Assembly (NCBI RefSeq): GCF_002954405.1
Contig: NZ_MQWC01000005.1
Span: 1-64,000, forward strand
Origin: Salinibacter sp. 10B
Lineage (GTDB): Bacteria > Bacteroidota > Rhodothermia > Rhodothermales > Salinibacteraceae
Length of the DNA stretch: 64,000 nt
Reading direction: 5' to 3'
How positions within the stretch are numbered: the stretch's first letter is position 1; each line of letters opens with the position of its first letter. Made by a program: the position numbers and the translations under genes. The notes under the pieces were generated by a model. It was not told the DNA's origin and did no database searches. It saw only the letters and a list, made by a program, of their open reading frames with translations. Shown piece by piece: positions 24,236-33,739 of the stretch.

Positions 24236-26926
24236 ATGGACTTTCTTTCTCTCCTTCTCGGTGCCGGGGGCGGGGCCCTTCTCACAAAGGCCTTGTCGGC
24301 AACCCGGGAGTTTCGCCCCGGCGTCACGGGCATCGCCGACCTCCTGCACTGGGATTCTATCATCGGAGAAGGAGCTATTCAGCAGGCCGACGGCTCGATG
24401 CTTTGCGGATGGGCCTACCGGGGTGCCGACATGCAGACGGCCACCATCCACGAAAGAAATGCCCTCGCCCGGCAGCTCAACGAGGCACTATTGCCCCTCT
24501 CCGACGGCTGGATGTTTCACGTAGACGCCGTGCGGCGGCCCGCCCACTTCTCGGCAAAGGAGGGCGCCTTTCCGGACGGGCTCAGCCGCCTCATCGACGA
24601 AGAGCGCCGTTTGGGGTACACCTCTAACTCTCGGGGTCAATCAATCGAGTCGAGATCGGGCTTCTACGAGACGAGCTACGTGCTGACGGCGACCTACAAG
24701 CCGCCGGCGGGCGTCTACAACCAGCTCTCGCGGTTTTTCGTGACCGGCCGAGAGCGGAGGGCTGCAAAGATTGATCGACTGGTCGACCTCTTTGAATCGC
24801 AGGTATCGGAGGTCGAGATGCGCCTGCGCGGGCCGCTTCGCCTGCGGCGCTTCTCGACAGAAGAGCTCCTTCGCCACCTGCACACGTGCCTTACGGGCCT
24901 TCGGCATCCGGTCACGCCCCCGCCGGTCAACGTGGGACTAAATTCCTACCTTGCCGACCAGCAGGTCTTTGGGGGCTTTGCCCCTCGGGTTGGGGACCGG
25001 CACGTGCGGGTGGTGTCGCTTCACGGCTTTCCGAACGCAACCTCGCAGGGAATCCTGGGCCGCCTTCACAACCTGCCGGCGGCCTACCGCTGGAGCACCC
25101 GTCTCATCATGCTCAGCTCAGAGACGGCCTCCCAACTCATCCGCACCCGGCGGCACTCCTGGTTCAAGAAGCGAAAGGGCCTCGCCGAGGCGATCCGACA
25201 ATTTGCCGGGCAGCAGGTAAGTGAGGAGCAAAAGCGCATCGAGCGAGAGTTTTTCGAAGACGAGAGCGCAGTGCGGATGGCCACCGACGCGAAGGCGGCG
25301 CTCACGCGCATGCAGTCCGCTGAGGCTCGCTACTGCCTCTACACGTCCACGTTCATCGTCATGGAGCAGGAAGAAGCCCGCGCCGAGGAGACCGCGGAAG
25401 AGATCCGGGAGGTCCTGGTCGAGGCCGGTTTCCCCAGCCGGGTCGAGGACGTAAATGCCCTGGAGGCCTACCTGGGCTCTCTCCCCGGCAACGGGACGGC
25501 CAACAGCCGGCGTTTTGCGGTCCACACCCGCAACGTCGCCGATCTGATGCCGGCAACCCAGATCTGGCCCGGGGCCGAGCACAACCAGAGCCATCTTTTT
25601 CCACCGAAATCTCCGGCGCTCCTCTCGGCGAAGACCGACGGGTCGACGCCCTTCCGCCTCAACCTGCACGCCCAAGGGGACGTGGGGCACACGCTCGTGA
25701 TCGGCGCCACCGGAGCGGGAAAGAGCGTCCTCGTAAATATGCTCATGGCCCAGTGGCTCCGCTATGAAAAGGCACAGGTCTTTCTCTTTGACCTCGGGCA
25801 CTCGGGCTACCTCCTCGCGAAGGGGGTAGGCGGACGGCACTACCAGCTCTCCCCGGACGCGGGAGCGGCCCTTTCCCTGCAGCCGCTTCTTCAAGTAGAC
25901 AGTGAGGAGGAACGTGCCTGGGCGGCCTCCTGGATTGAGACCACCATCCAGCTTCAGGGCGTGAGTCCGACGCCCGCCCGGCGGGCCGAGATCGGGCGCG
26001 CCCTCAAACTGATTGCGGCCAACCCGCCGCATATGCGCACCCTGGAGGAACTGAAGATCCTGGTTCAAGACAAAAAGGTCGCCGGTGCGCTCGGGCAATT
26101 TGTCGGAGAGGGGACCTACGCCCACCTCCTCAATGGAAGCCGGGACGCGCTTGCAGGAGACGCCTTGGGGGGCGACGCCCCGGCGGGGGAGGAAGGCAGG
26201 GAGCCAAGTAGCGAGGACACTTCCAGGGTCATTAATCCAGCGTACCAGGTCTTTGAGCTCTCCGCCGTGCGCGACCTTCCGGAGAGCGTCTTCATTCCCC
26301 TTCTGCTTTACCTGTTCCATCACGTCGAGCGGCAGCTCCGGGCCGACCGCCCCTCGATCATCGTCTTGGAGGAGGTCTGGCACGCTCTCATGCACTCCAG
26401 CTTCTCCGAGCAAATCAAGCAGTGGCTGCTCACGCTCAGAAAGCAGAACGCGGCGGTCGTTATGGTGGCCCACACGCCCGCCCAGATCGCTCAACTCGAA
26501 AACCGGGAGATCGTGATCGATTCGTGTCCGACGAAGATTTTTCTTCCCAATCCCGATGCGGTCGATCCGGAGACCAAAGCCCTCTACCGAACGATGGGCC
26601 TAAATGAGCGAGAGATCGAGGCGATTGCTGCGGCGACTCGAAAGAAGCACTACTTCTTCAAGTGCCCGGTCGGGAGCCGCCTCTTTGACCTGGATCTGGG
26701 GCCTCTGGCCCTGCAATTTGTGGCGATGCCGTCGGGGGACGTGGGTGCCCTTCGGGGGCGGGTCGAGGCGCTGGAGAAGAAACGTGGGCGCGGGTGGGTC
26801 GCCCACTGGCTTCGCGAACAGGGGCTTTCCGAATGGGCCAGTCGGTTTGAGGGACCAGTCGAGCCGCCTCTCCAGGAAACAGCGGGGGCCGGTGTGCCGG
26901 TCGGCGAGGGGGAGGGAGGCCGATGA
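24236..26926 (+). CDS. trbE: TrbE/VirB4 secretion ATPase
   Basis: An 896-residue protein of the VirB4/TrbE family. The N-terminal CagE/TrbE domain (to about residue 400) is followed by the motor domain with Walker A IGATGAGKSVLVNMLMAQW (about residue 490), an aspartate-containing strand FLFDLGHSGYLLAKG and Walker B IIVLEEVWHALMHS (about residue 706), then KQNAAVVMVAHTPAQIAQLE. A hydrophobic stretch at residues 4-20 may dock the protein to the membrane, as in fused VirB3-VirB4 types. The stop overlaps the next start by ATGA. A 25-residue Gly/Ala/Glu insertion near residue 645 is unusual. Confidence 0.93.
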   Translation: MDFLSLLLGAGGGALLTKALSATREFRPGVTGIADLLHWDSIIGEGAIQQADGSMLCGWAYRGADMQTATIHERNALARQLNEALLPLSDGWMFHVDAVRRPAHFSAKEGAFPDGLSRLIDEERRLGYTSNSRGQSIESRSGFYETSYVLTATYKPPAGVYNQLSRFFVTGRERRAAKIDRLVDLFESQVSEVEMRLRGPLRLRRFSTEELLRHLHTCLTGLRHPVTPPPVNVGLNSYLADQQVFGGFAPRVGDRHVRVVSLHGFPNATSQGILGRLHNLPAAYRWSTRLIMLSSETASQLIRTRRHSWFKKRKGLAEAIRQFAGQQVSEEQKRIEREFFEDESAVRMATDAKAALTRMQSAEARYCLYTSTFIVMEQEEARAEETAEEIREVLVEAGFPSRVEDVNALEAYLGSLPGNGTANSRRFAVHTRNVADLMPATQIWPGAEHNQSHLFPPKSPALLSAKTDGSTPFRLNLHAQGDVGHTLVIGATGAGKSVLVNMLMAQWLRYEKAQVFLFDLGHSGYLLAKGVGGRHYQLSPDAGAALSLQPLLQVDSEEERAWAASWIETTIQLQGVSPTPARRAEIGRALKLIAANPPHMRTLEELKILVQDKKVAGALGQFVGEGTYAHLLNGSRDALAGDALGGDAPAGEEGREPSSEDTSRVINPAYQVFELSAVRDLPESVFIPLLLYLFHHVERQLRADRPSIIVLEEVWHALMHSSFSEQIKQWLLTLRKQNAAVVMVAHTPAQIAQLENREIVIDSCPTKIFLPNPDAVDPETKALYRTMGLNEREIEAIAAATRKKHYFFKCPVGSRLFDLDLGPLALQFVAMPSGDVGALRGRVEALEKKRGRGWVAHWLREQGLSEWASRFEGPVEPPLQETAGAGVPVGEGEGGR

Positions 26927-27735
26927 GCAGATCAAAGAGATCGATTCTCCTCCGTTTCCGATGGCTCATTGTAGCGGTGCCTCTGGGCATGGCGATGCTT
27001 CTGATGGAGGCGGCCCGGCCGGCTCCGGCCCATGCGCAAAGCGAGTTGGCAGTGTCCTGCTCCCCCTGGCTTCTCCTGGGGCGGGATTGTCCGGTGATGG
27101 ACGTCGTGCGCCGGATTGCCGAGGCCGAGTATGCCGATGGGAGGAAAATAGAGCACCAGCAAAAGCGACTGGAAGAGCTCCTGAGCGCAATCGAAAGTAG
27201 CAACCTCAGCAGCTTTGTCTTCACCGATGCCCCGGCGCTCCTCGAGCAAGTCGAGCTCACGCTAAAGGCGGGCTCAGGCCTTGCCTACAGCTCCTCCCGG
27301 TTGTTGGGCGAGCTCGATACCCACTTTCTCTCTACGCTGGGCCCGGACTACGATCCCGGCGCGGATGCCCCGGCGCGATACGACGAGCTCCTTCAGGCCT
27401 ACCGCTCAATTGGAGGCACGGGGCGGCAGGTGGGGGCTGGGCTTACCGACGCGGCCGGTCGGGTGCGGGCCGTGCAGCAGGGCATCGAGGACGTTGGGCA
27501 GCTCCTGGGCTTTTCGCTTCCAGGGATCGGGAGCCCGCGCCAGTCGGCCCAGGCAGAGCTGCAGATGGCGATCTACAACGCCGAGGAGACGATCCAGATG
27601 CGTCAGGCCATTGCCCTGCAGACCAACGCCGAGATCCTCAGCTACATGGACCGGGTGGCCGACGATCGGATGGAGACTCTCCTCCTGCAGCGGGCCATTC
27701 AGGGACCGCTTCTCCCGCTCCTCTCACCAGAATAG
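26923..27735 (+). CDS. trbJ: TrbJ/VirB5-like protein 1
   Basis: A 270-residue exported protein with a signal peptide (residues 1-38, ending PAHAQ). The mature part is helical, with a coiled-coil-like region IEHQQKRLEELLSAIESSN, then YDELLQAYRSIGGTGRQVGA and a terminal helix MRQAIALQTNAEILSYMDRV, the layout of TrbJ. VirB5/TrbJ proteins are minor pilins or tip adhesins. It is the first and most canonical of four consecutive proteins of this architecture, in the position of trbJ in Ti-type trb operons. Confidence 0.78.
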   Translation: MSRSKRSILLRFRWLIVAVPLGMAMLLMEAARPAPAHAQSELAVSCSPWLLLGRDCPVMDVVRRIAEAEYADGRKIEHQQKRLEELLSAIESSNLSSFVFTDAPALLEQVELTLKAGSGLAYSSSRLLGELDTHFLSTLGPDYDPGADAPARYDELLQAYRSIGGTGRQVGAGLTDAAGRVRAVQQGIEDVGQLLGFSLPGIGSPRQSAQAELQMAIYNAEETIQMRQAIALQTNAEILSYMDRVADDRMETLLLQRAIQGPLLPLLSPE

Positions 27736-27803
27736 CAGCAATATGGTGCTCAAAGGCCAAGTCGAAGGCGCCGAACCAAACGCTCAAAATTACCCGCTAA
27801 ACG

Positions 27804-28586
27804 ATGAACATCATCACAACATGTGACTCCTCCAAAGCTGACTCGATGCAAGACCTCAACGGCGAATGCCGCTGGGGAATTCATCTCTCTTGTAGCCGGG
27901 CAATCTATCTTGCGCTTCTTGTGGCTGGCCTCTCGGCAGGAGTCGGCTCGCGGCCGGCAGCGGCACAGGTCGGGTTCCCAGTCACCGATCCGGCCAATGC
28001 GGCCCAGGAAGCGACGCTCGTGTTCTGGCAGGAGCGGATGACGGGCGATGCGGTGGACAAGCTGATCGAGCTATACGATCAGCACCGTCGCCTCGGGGCC
28101 TTCCATTCAGGATCCTTCGATTGGCGAGACGTAGAGCTCGAACTCCTACTTCTGGAGCTCACTTCGGAGGCGGGTGGAGCATTCGGGTACGGACTTCCAG
28201 ACCTGAAAGCTCGCCTCCGGGCACGGTTTCCAGGGAGCGAGGGGTTTTCGGTCTCTACGCTGGAGGGGATCCGTCAGCAGGCCGGGCGCCACCTAGAGAC
28301 AGCCCGCAACCAGGCTCAAACCTATCGGCAGCACTATGAGCTGATTCGCGATTCGAGAGATCGAATGGGGGACTACTGGGCAGAGCTGCAGGGCATCGTC
28401 GGGGAGCAGCAAGCCTACGATCTCCTTCTCGCGATGGGCGTCCTGGAGGGGGAGGAGTTGACTTTGACCCGCCAGCTTCTGGCGCAAGATCTCCTCCTCA
28501 CAATTACCTCCAAATCGAGTCACGCGAGCGACAAGGCCCTTCGCATCCGCACGCTCACACAGGGAATTGCGAGTCCCCTTCCGTAG
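27804..28586 (+). CDS. TrbJ/VirB5-like protein 2
   Basis: A 260-residue exported protein. A signal peptide (about residues 30-55, ending PAAAQ) follows a rather long N-terminus, so an ATG at 27846 is a possible alternative start. The mature part is helical with FGYGLPDLKARLRARFPGSE, which matches the LGYTRGDLRLLVEEAYPGF of the next gene, and a C-terminal LTLTRQLLAQDLLLTITSKS helix. This gene and the next (28624) are closer to one another than to trbJ. Likely minor pilin or tip component; function inferred from position and architecture. Confidence 0.62.
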   Translation: MNIITTCDSSKADSMQDLNGECRWGIHLSCSRAIYLALLVAGLSAGVGSRPAAAQVGFPVTDPANAAQEATLVFWQERMTGDAVDKLIELYDQHRRLGAFHSGSFDWRDVELELLLLELTSEAGGAFGYGLPDLKARLRARFPGSEGFSVSTLEGIRQQAGRHLETARNQAQTYRQHYELIRDSRDRMGDYWAELQGIVGEQQAYDLLLAMGVLEGEELTLTRQLLAQDLLLTITSKSSHASDKALRIRTLTQGIASPLP

Positions 28587-28623
28587 ACAACCAGCATCCC
28601 GAACGATCAAATAAAAGCCTTAC

Positions 28624-29397
28624 ATGAATCTGTTTTCTCTTCTGTGCCTCATTCAGTTCAGGTTGTTGGGTCAGGTGCTTCGAAAGCCTTTTCAGGCAGG
28701 CCTGGTGCTCCTTTCCTTTCCGTTTGGCGCCGAAGTCACCTACGGTCAATACCCCGTCCACGATGGTGGCATGGCCCATCAGAACCAGGAAACCCTGACG
28801 CGGCACGCGTTCGAGCAGTTCGTAGAGCGACACGCGATCCTGGACTTTACGCGAGAGATGATGCGCGGCCTCCCGGACTCGAAATTTGAGTGGCGGGATG
28901 CCGTTGAGCACGCCCTCGCCGTCGAGACTGTACTGAGCGAGACAGATGTCCTCGGATACACCCGAGGAGACCTCCGGCTCTTGGTTGAAGAGGCGTATCC
29001 TGGGTTTGCGCCGGTCGCCGACTGGGCGATCCAGCAAGAGGGGCGCGCAAGGCAGGTGATCGGGACCCATCGGGCCATTCTCCTTTCGATTGCCGAGGAT
29101 CAACTCCGGTGGAACGCGCAGCAAGGGCGGCTTCTTCGCCTCAAAAACCGAATTGACGGGGTCGGGGAGAGCTGGGGAAGCGTTGTGACGCCCCTTCTCC
29201 CAGACGTAGCCCCCAGGCAAAAACTCATGGAGCTTCGGGCAAACGTGAGAGCCGTTGCTCAGCGAGAGACGCTTCTCCTTCGCGAAGCCATGCTTGCCCG
29301 CTCGCTTCTCTACAACTTGCAAAACACCACCGGGCCGGACGCGAAGGCCCGGCAGCTGGCCCTGACAGAGAGGGCCATCGGAATCGCGTCTCCGTGA
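28624..29397 (+). CDS. TrbJ/VirB5-like protein 3
   Basis: A 257-residue exported protein with a hydrophobic leader (residues 1-40) and a helical mature part. Shared elements with its neighbours are VLGYTRGDLRLLVEEAYPGF, a central helix with arginines and glutamines, and ETLLLREAMLARSLLYNLQN followed by a short tail ending RAIGIASP; the preceding protein ends TQGIASPLP. It is probably a diverged duplicate of that gene. It starts 38 bp after the upstream stop. Confidence 0.62.
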   Translation: MNLFSLLCLIQFRLLGQVLRKPFQAGLVLLSFPFGAEVTYGQYPVHDGGMAHQNQETLTRHAFEQFVERHAILDFTREMMRGLPDSKFEWRDAVEHALAVETVLSETDVLGYTRGDLRLLVEEAYPGFAPVADWAIQQEGRARQVIGTHRAILLSIAEDQLRWNAQQGRLLRLKNRIDGVGESWGSVVTPLLPDVAPRQKLMELRANVRAVAQRETLLLREAMLARSLLYNLQNTTGPDAKARQLALTERAIGIASP

Positions 29398-29406
29398 GCG
29401 ATCTCC

Positions 29407-30198
29407 ATGCCAACCGTCTCACTCACGCTAATCCCAGACGAACGAAAAACGATGGGGCAAAAGCAAAGCAGAGGTACCCGGTATACAACCCATTCGGCGC
29501 ATACACAGCATTCAACTCGTATTCTGCACCTCGCGCTGCTTTTCCTGATGGGAAGTCTTCTCGTCCCTGCACTTCCAACTGATAGTCACGTCGCCACCGC
29601 CCAGATTGCGGTCAAAGATAAGCGGCTGAGGAAGCGGACGAAAATCGAAAACAACAAGCGGACGGAGGAAATCATCTATAAGATTTTGGAGCTTGAACGC
29701 TTAGTTGATGAGGCCCGCTCACTTGTCCACACCGCCGGGCGTCTCCATGAGATTGAGGACGTGCGCGGACTGGTCGATGCGATTATCGGCGCCGCCGACG
29801 AGCTCGGCTATTCCAACGCAGACTTTGCGCTTCTCTACGACGAGATCTTTGCGGGGCCGGATGCGCCTCTTGACGTGCCAACCTACGTCACGGCTGGACA
29901 TGACCGCCTCCTGCGCAGCTACCGGTCTTTGATGGAGGGGGTGCAGGGCCAGATGGCGACCTTAGAGGACGCTAGCCTCACGGCCCGCCAACTGAAGTGG
30001 CAGATTGAAACTGAGGCCACCAACCAAACGAAGGCGCTTCAGCTTCAGGGCGCGATCGACGTCTTCCGCGCCCAGGAGATGATGCTGGTCCGCCAGGCCC
30101 TTCACCTCCAGACAAACGTGCAGGGCCTGATGGGGGCCTACGAGGCCAACCGCCAGGCCCTCCAACAGGCCACAATCACGCGCAGCATCGTGCCGTGA
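29407..30198 (+). CDS. TrbJ/VirB5-like protein 4
   Basis: A 263-residue exported protein; the leader hydrophobic core is at residues 40-57, so the start may be the ATG at 29452 instead. The mature part has LGYSNADFALLYDEIFAGPD, then DRLLRSYRSLMEGVQGQM, which parallels the YDELLQAYRSI region of protein 1, and FRAQEMMLVRQALHLQTNVQ near the C-terminus, which parallels its MRQAIALQTN. It therefore resembles TrbJ protein 1 most. It begins 9 bp after the upstream stop. Confidence 0.65.
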   Translation: MPTVSLTLIPDERKTMGQKQSRGTRYTTHSAHTQHSTRILHLALLFLMGSLLVPALPTDSHVATAQIAVKDKRLRKRTKIENNKRTEEIIYKILELERLVDEARSLVHTAGRLHEIEDVRGLVDAIIGAADELGYSNADFALLYDEIFAGPDAPLDVPTYVTAGHDRLLRSYRSLMEGVQGQMATLEDASLTARQLKWQIETEATNQTKALQLQGAIDVFRAQEMMLVRQALHLQTNVQGLMGAYEANRQALQQATITRSIVP

Positions 30199-30345
30199 GG
30201 CCTTCTCCATCTGTATGCTGTTGCCGTTCGATCCGTGCCTCAAGGCACCACTATCCCCACTCTCTTCTTCTGGAAACCCCCTTCCATTGAAGAGCTCCTT
30301 CCTCTTTTAGGGACGCTTCTGACGCTCCCCTTGACCCTTTCGTAG

Positions 30346-31326
30346 ATGCCCAGAACGCTGCATTGCCTCCTCAGTCATCCGCTTCTCAAGTACATACTCG
30401 CACTTCTGGTCGTCGCGATGGCGGCGCTATTGGACGTGCTCCCAGCCCTTGCGGGAACGGTCACGTGCCCGTCGGGAACGGCGACGACCCCTGAAGTGAC
30501 GTTCGTGCACACGCTCGTTTCCAACTTCGAATCGACCCTCCGAGGATTCGTCGCAAACGCGCGTCCCATTGCGAGAGACCTTCTCATTCTTCTGGTTGCG
30601 TTTGAGCTCATCTCCTCTGCGACCGCCTGGGGCCTGAGCCGCACCGGGCTCGATGAACTTATCATGCGGCTCAGCTTCAAGATCTTGATCTGGGGCCTCA
30701 TTCTCGCGGTGATCAACGGGACCGGCGTTCCCTCCAGCATTTTCAACCTGGAACACATCGTAAACGGGTTTCGGTCTCTTGCCCGAACAGTGGCGGGCAC
30801 CTCCCTCCCGACGCCGTATCCGGACGTGGTCATCGGGTGGGCCTTCGACCAAAGCGCCTGCCTGCTGTTGCAGGCCAACACGAATGGGTACCTGCTTTTC
30901 GGCCTAACGGGGCTCTGGAGCCTCCTCGCAAGCCTCGGGGTCATCGTCGGGTACACGATCGTGGCCTTTCGCCTCTGGGTTGCGATCATGAACTCGATCA
31001 TCGCGGTGGCGACCGGGCTGGTCCTCCTGGGATTTGCGGGGTGGCGCGGCACCGCGGGCCTTGCGGACGGGTGCATCACGTGGGTCTTCAGCGCGGCGAT
31101 CAAGCTATTCTTCCTGGACCTTCTTCTTTACGTAAGTGAGGCGACGCTGCCCCTCGTCCAAGGGGAGCTCGACCTGGTTCTCTCCACGCAGTCGCTGCTC
31201 GCGTTTACAGCCGCGCCGCTCGTGGCTTGGTTCTTCGCGGGACTCGCGATCTATATCCCGACCGTGGCCGGCCGTTTCTTTCGGCGCCACGTCAATGTCG
31301 GGATTGCCCGCTCGATCAGCTGGTAG
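30346..31326 (+). CDS. trbL: TrbL/VirB6 inner membrane channel protein
   Basis: A 326-residue polytopic protein with an N-terminal signal-like helix (residues 13-36) and at least six further hydrophobic helices, for example LILLVAFELISSATAWGL and WVAIMNSIIAVATGLVLLGF. The order of long periplasmic N-terminal loop, central helices and an Ala/Gly-rich end matches TrbL/VirB6, which forms the inner-membrane part of the translocation path. Shorter than RP4 TrbL because the long hydrophilic tail is absent. Confidence 0.82.
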   Translation: MPRTLHCLLSHPLLKYILALLVVAMAALLDVLPALAGTVTCPSGTATTPEVTFVHTLVSNFESTLRGFVANARPIARDLLILLVAFELISSATAWGLSRTGLDELIMRLSFKILIWGLILAVINGTGVPSSIFNLEHIVNGFRSLARTVAGTSLPTPYPDVVIGWAFDQSACLLLQANTNGYLLFGLTGLWSLLASLGVIVGYTIVAFRLWVAIMNSIIAVATGLVLLGFAGWRGTAGLADGCITWVFSAAIKLFFLDLLLYVSEATLPLVQGELDLVLSTQSLLAFTAAPLVAWFFAGLAIYIPTVAGRFFRRHVNVGIARSISW

Positions 31327-31387
31327 GCCCTGATGCTTTGCCGGTGGCTCGGCCCCGTCCCACTTCAATTCTAACCCGAACACCGAA

Positions 31388-32347
31388 ATGACACACTCCA
31401 CCAATCATTCCTCCAGTCAGGAACACCCAAACCCGCAAAATGGGGCCGAGACTCCTGCCACTTTCTCCACAGAGGATCCCTCCGCAAAGGAAAATCAAAA
31501 CAGTGGATACCCCTCTGGGGAGGAGCGGAGAGTGGGGGAAGCCACTCCAGTAGGCCGCCTTCTGGCGTGGCTGGGACTGGGCGGGATCTTTGGAGGGGCT
31601 GGCAGCGCGAAAAGAATAGGAGGGGAGACAAATGATCAGCCGTCGACGAACGGAATTGCCGCGCCGCCAGGCTGGACGAAAGGCGGCAATCCCTACGTGC
31701 GCCCCGAGAAAGAGTGGCAGAGCCGCTACATGGACCTGGCGACGGCAAAGCGGAACTGGCAGCTCATCGCCGGGGCCTCGGTGATTACCTGCCTGGTGCT
31801 GGTCGTCGCGTACGTGCAGCTCTCGATGTCCTCCCGCGTGGTGCCCTTCCCAGTGGCGATCGACAGCCTGGGGATCCCCCTCGCGTACGGCACCCTGGAG
31901 CCGAAGCCCGATGTCGACCTGGCCGGCCTCGTCGAGCGCTCCAGCATCGCGAGCTTCATTTTGAACACGAGGCGCGTGGTGGCCGATCCCGTCGCCCAGC
32001 GTCACGCCATCGAGTCAGCCTACCATTTTTTGGACGCCCGTGGACAAGCCTTCTTGAACGCCTACTTTTCCCGTCCGGAGAACGACCCGCTCCGCCTCGG
32101 CAAGCGCATCCGACGAGAGGTGAAGGTCCAGAGCATCCTAAAGATTCCCGGTTCCAGCTCCTACCGGGTCACCTGGACTGAACGAGAACGGGGCATAAGC
32201 TCTCGCAAGGTTACAAAAAGCACCTGGGAGGCGATCCTCAACGTGGGCCGCACCTCGCCTACCGAGATCACCGAAAACGCCATCGCCAACCCCCTTGGGA
32301 CCTACATTCTCGACGTAAACTGGGGGCCTATCAGCGCCTCTCAATAG
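31388..32347 (+). CDS. trbF: TrbF/VirB8 assembly factor
   Basis: A 319-residue bitopic inner membrane protein. An unusual 115-residue Ser/Gly/Pro-rich cytoplasmic extension comes first; ENPYVRPEKEWQSRYMD-like sequence (residues 95-112) leads into the membrane helix LIAGASVITCLVLVVAYVQL (about 122-142). The periplasmic NTF2-like domain follows, with FILNTRRVVADPVAQRHAIE and SSYRVTWTERERG. VirB8/TrbF nucleates the core complex. The N-terminal extension is longer than in RP4 TrbF. Confidence 0.88.
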   Translation: MTHSTNHSSSQEHPNPQNGAETPATFSTEDPSAKENQNSGYPSGEERRVGEATPVGRLLAWLGLGGIFGGAGSAKRIGGETNDQPSTNGIAAPPGWTKGGNPYVRPEKEWQSRYMDLATAKRNWQLIAGASVITCLVLVVAYVQLSMSSRVVPFPVAIDSLGIPLAYGTLEPKPDVDLAGLVERSSIASFILNTRRVVADPVAQRHAIESAYHFLDARGQAFLNAYFSRPENDPLRLGKRIRREVKVQSILKIPGSSSYRVTWTERERGISSRKVTKSTWEAILNVGRTSPTEITENAIANPLGTYILDVNWGPISASQ

Positions 32348-32484
32348 GGAGAAGACTGGACAGCGCGCTCTCCCACTAAGCCAAACCACCCTCAAACGAT
32401 CACCCTCCAACGACACTGCTAATGACTTTCCCCTTCGGCGTACCCATTCACACTCCCTCTAGTAGCGAGTGCATTCCGGGTGAC

Positions 32485-33654
32485 ATGACAATCAGTCGCC
32501 ATTCAACTACGGTTCTTCTTTTCCTCGGAGCGCTCCTTGTCGGGGGGCTCCTTTTTGAAACCCCGGCTTTTGCACAATCAGCCGCTTCCACCTCGACAGA
32601 AGAGGAAGAGGTCCCGGTTCTCTTATTTGAAGCCCCGGATGCTGTTCGTGCGGACTCGGTCCCGGTAGGATTTCTTCCGTGGCAGGGGATCGAAGTGGAT
32701 CCGCTCTCGCCTCGGGCCCCTGCGAAAGTCGAGGGGCAAACAGAAAAGTCGTCGGCAACCATGTCCTCCCGAGCGCAAGTACCGCCAGCAAGTGCATCAT
32801 CAGTAGAGGCTCCTCCAGTTAGGGAGGCCTTGAGCATGGAGGAGGCGGTTCGGGCGTACGAAGAGAGTGGTGCAGCCCTGCCGATTCTCACGCAGGGCCT
32901 CTCCCGGCGGGTGCCCTACGGCCACGAGAAGCCGACCCTGCGCTGCAATCAGCTCATCTCCTGTCTCATCATGCTGCAGCCCGGGGAAACGGTGCGTCAC
33001 ACCGTCGCGGGCGACCCCAAGAACTGGAACATCAGCCTCGCCTCGATGGGGCCGGGGGGCGTGACGCCCCTCGTCGTGGTAAAGCCGGTCTTTCCGCTTT
33101 CCGACCTGCGAACCAACCTCTTCGTCATGACCGACAAGCGGATTTACGAGGTCGCCCTGGAGGCAGAAGGCATCCGGGACCGCCGGCCGGTGGGGGACCC
33201 CTCTCGCTTGAACGTCCTGGAGTTCTACTACCCCGACGAGATGGTGCGCACCTGGCACCAGAAAGCCCGCGTCGAGCACCAGGCCGAAGAGGCCGCTGCT
33301 TTGCGCGCCACGACTGGAGAGGTCCTCGACCTCTCGCCGCGAATTGCGCTTACGGACATGAACCACAGCTACAAGTGGAAAAAGGACAAGCGCTTCCCTT
33401 GGGAGCCAGCTGCGGTCTTTGACGACGGACGTCACGTCTACATCAGCCTCGAAGAAGGGGCCCAGCATGACGCCTCAGCGACCCTCTTCGCGAGGGGGCT
33501 GGACGGCTCGAACGTGATGATCGAATACGTCGTGCGCGGCGGGCGGATCATCACCGACCGGGTCTTCCGGGAGGCGGTCTTTATCTACTCGGAGCCCACC
33601 CGGCGAAAGAAGCCGAAGAAATACGAGCTCGTCATCGAGAATACCTCCCGGTAG
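32485..33654 (+). CDS. trbG: TrbG/VirB9 core complex protein
   Basis: A 389-residue periplasmic protein with a signal peptide (about residues 1-30, ending PAFAQ), which decides for the ATG at 32485 over one at 32422. An acidic linker follows; the conserved domain starts near RVPYGHEKPTLRCNQLISC (about residue 143) and includes KNWNISLASMGPGG, YEVALEA and near the end YKWKKDKRFPWEPAAVFDDG. This is VirB9/TrbG, part of the outer-membrane core ring. The pair of cysteines (RCNQLISC) suggests a local disulphide. Confidence 0.9.
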   Translation: MTISRHSTTVLLFLGALLVGGLLFETPAFAQSAASTSTEEEEVPVLLFEAPDAVRADSVPVGFLPWQGIEVDPLSPRAPAKVEGQTEKSSATMSSRAQVPPASASSVEAPPVREALSMEEAVRAYEESGAALPILTQGLSRRVPYGHEKPTLRCNQLISCLIMLQPGETVRHTVAGDPKNWNISLASMGPGGVTPLVVVKPVFPLSDLRTNLFVMTDKRIYEVALEAEGIRDRRPVGDPSRLNVLEFYYPDEMVRTWHQKARVEHQAEEAAALRATTGEVLDLSPRIALTDMNHSYKWKKDKRFPWEPAAVFDDGRHVYISLEEGAQHDASATLFARGLDGSNVMIEYVVRGGRIITDRVFREAVFIYSEPTRRKKPKKYELVIENTSR

Positions 33655-33739
33655 GAAGGCACTTCCCGATAGAGGATGCCCTCTACCAAAAGTAGATGGG
33701 GCATCCACCCCTTCTCAACGCTTTCAGCCAGAAAATGTA

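Noticed and set aside
25118..26494. 458-codon frame opposite trbE
   Set aside because: It lies entirely inside a motif-bearing VirB4 gene and shows only codon-shadow composition.
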